The notes beneath the pieces are model-generated. The model ran no database searches, was not told the origin of the DNA, and saw only the letters and a program-made list of their open reading frames with translations. A stretch of DNA of 64,000 nucleotides, from NCBI RefSeq assembly GCF_000152945.2, contig NC_020830.1, forward strand, positions 2,180,501-2,244,500. The letters run 5' to 3'. The translations under genes were made by a program, and so were the position numbers. This DNA is from Polaribacter sp. MED152. GTDB taxonomy: Bacteria; Bacteroidota; Bacteroidia; Flavobacteriales; Flavobacteriaceae. This document shows, one piece after another, positions 63,625 to 64,000 of this stretch; the first letter of the stretch is position 1; the number at the start of each line of letters is the position of its first letter.

Positions 63625-64000
63625 TTATATTTTATCAATAATTATTTGAAAGCTAGTTCCTTTGTTTATTTCAGACTTTTTTACAAAGATTTTTCCTTTA
63701 TGATAATCTTCTATTATTCTTTTAGATAGAGATAAACCTAAGCCCCAACCTCTTTTTTTAGTGGTAAAACCTGGTTTAAAAATTTGTTTGAACAGCTTTT
63801 TAGACATTCCTTTTCCAGTATCTGAAACTGTAATTTTTACTTTCTTCTGCTTGTTTTCTATAGTAAGGTGTAAATCGCCTTTACCAAGCATAGCATCAAT
63901 AGCATTTTTAATCAAATTTTCTATAACCCAACCAAATAGCTCTGTATTTAAATTGGCAAAAATTTCTTTTTGGGATGATGAGAAAGAGAACGAAATTTGC
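63625..64000 (-). CDS. Sensor histidine kinase, C-terminal part (5' end outside window)
   Basis: The minus-strand frame is open to the window edge and gives about 124 residues. The ATP-binding domain has the N box NLIKNAIDAM, the G1 box DTGKGMSKK, an F-box-like FKQIFKPGFTTKKRG and the G2 box GWGLGLSLSKRI. The sensor and His-phosphorylation parts lie beyond the window, so its signal is unknown. Confidence 0.88.
   Translation of the reverse strand, partial: QISFSFSSSQKEIFANLNTELFGWVIENLIKNAIDAMLGKGDLHLTIENKQKKVKITVSDTGKGMSKKLFKQIFKPGFTTKKRGWGLGLSLSKRIIEDYHKGKIFVKKSEINKGTSFQIIIDKI

Overview
The window is AT-rich, bacterial and typical of a marine Flavobacteriaceae species (Polaribacter-like; the genus is my inference). 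The support is two SusC/SusD pairs, a Por-type (T9SS) C-terminal sorting domain, many lipoproteins, and promoters of the Bacteroidetes form TTG-N19-TAnnTTTG. No rRNA or tRNA gene was recognised.

Layout. 1-414: end of adenosylhomocysteinase, closed by a strong terminator. 656-3307: a PepSY membrane protein behind two Fur-box-like palindromes, then a DASS-family anion transporter. 3512-34856: a complete alginate utilisation locus. It encodes two PL6 and two PL7 alginate lyases, one PL17 oligo-alginate lyase, KdgF, two SDR reductases of the kind that reduce DEH, an ExuT-like MFS importer, two SusC/SusD pairs, two PKD-containing surface lipoproteins, a T9SS-secreted protein and one FadR-type GntR regulator. 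It also carries gluconokinase, 6-phosphogluconate dehydrogenase and an Nramp-like membrane protein that lacks the usual metal-ligand motifs. Five promoter regions in this locus carry twelve near-identical operators (TTGGTnnACCAA type), always spaced by exactly 13 bp and mostly overlapping the -7 box. They are the likely targets of the GntR protein.

34941-43400: comM (Mg-chelatase-like competence helicase) is split by a 6.9-kb integrative element (about 35643-42566). The element encodes a large serine recombinase at one end, a catalytic-domain-only tyrosine recombinase, an RHH protein, a run of very small ORFs, a protein with family-A-polymerase-like palm motifs, and a Cys-rich lipoprotein. 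Both junctions share ATC, and removing the element restores comM in frame.

43490-64000: housekeeping and general genes. Minus strand: ppc, a DsbD-like protein, tilS, a monoacylglycerol-lipase-like hydrolase, pabB, lpdA, two tandem CarboxypepD_reg proteins, an M3 peptidase, purE, purK, a Rieske-like lipoprotein and a partial histidine kinase. Plus strand: a haem-binding-domain protein, a glycosyltransferase, greA and a HIT hydrolase.

How the genes work together (inference from families). Surface and periplasmic PL6 and PL7 enzymes cut alginate, SusC/SusD pairs import oligomers, and PL17 releases unsaturated monomers. KdgF helps convert these to DEH, the MFS protein carries them across the inner membrane, and the SDRs reduce DEH to KDG. 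No KDG kinase or KDPG aldolase is in the window; they must lie elsewhere or be replaced.
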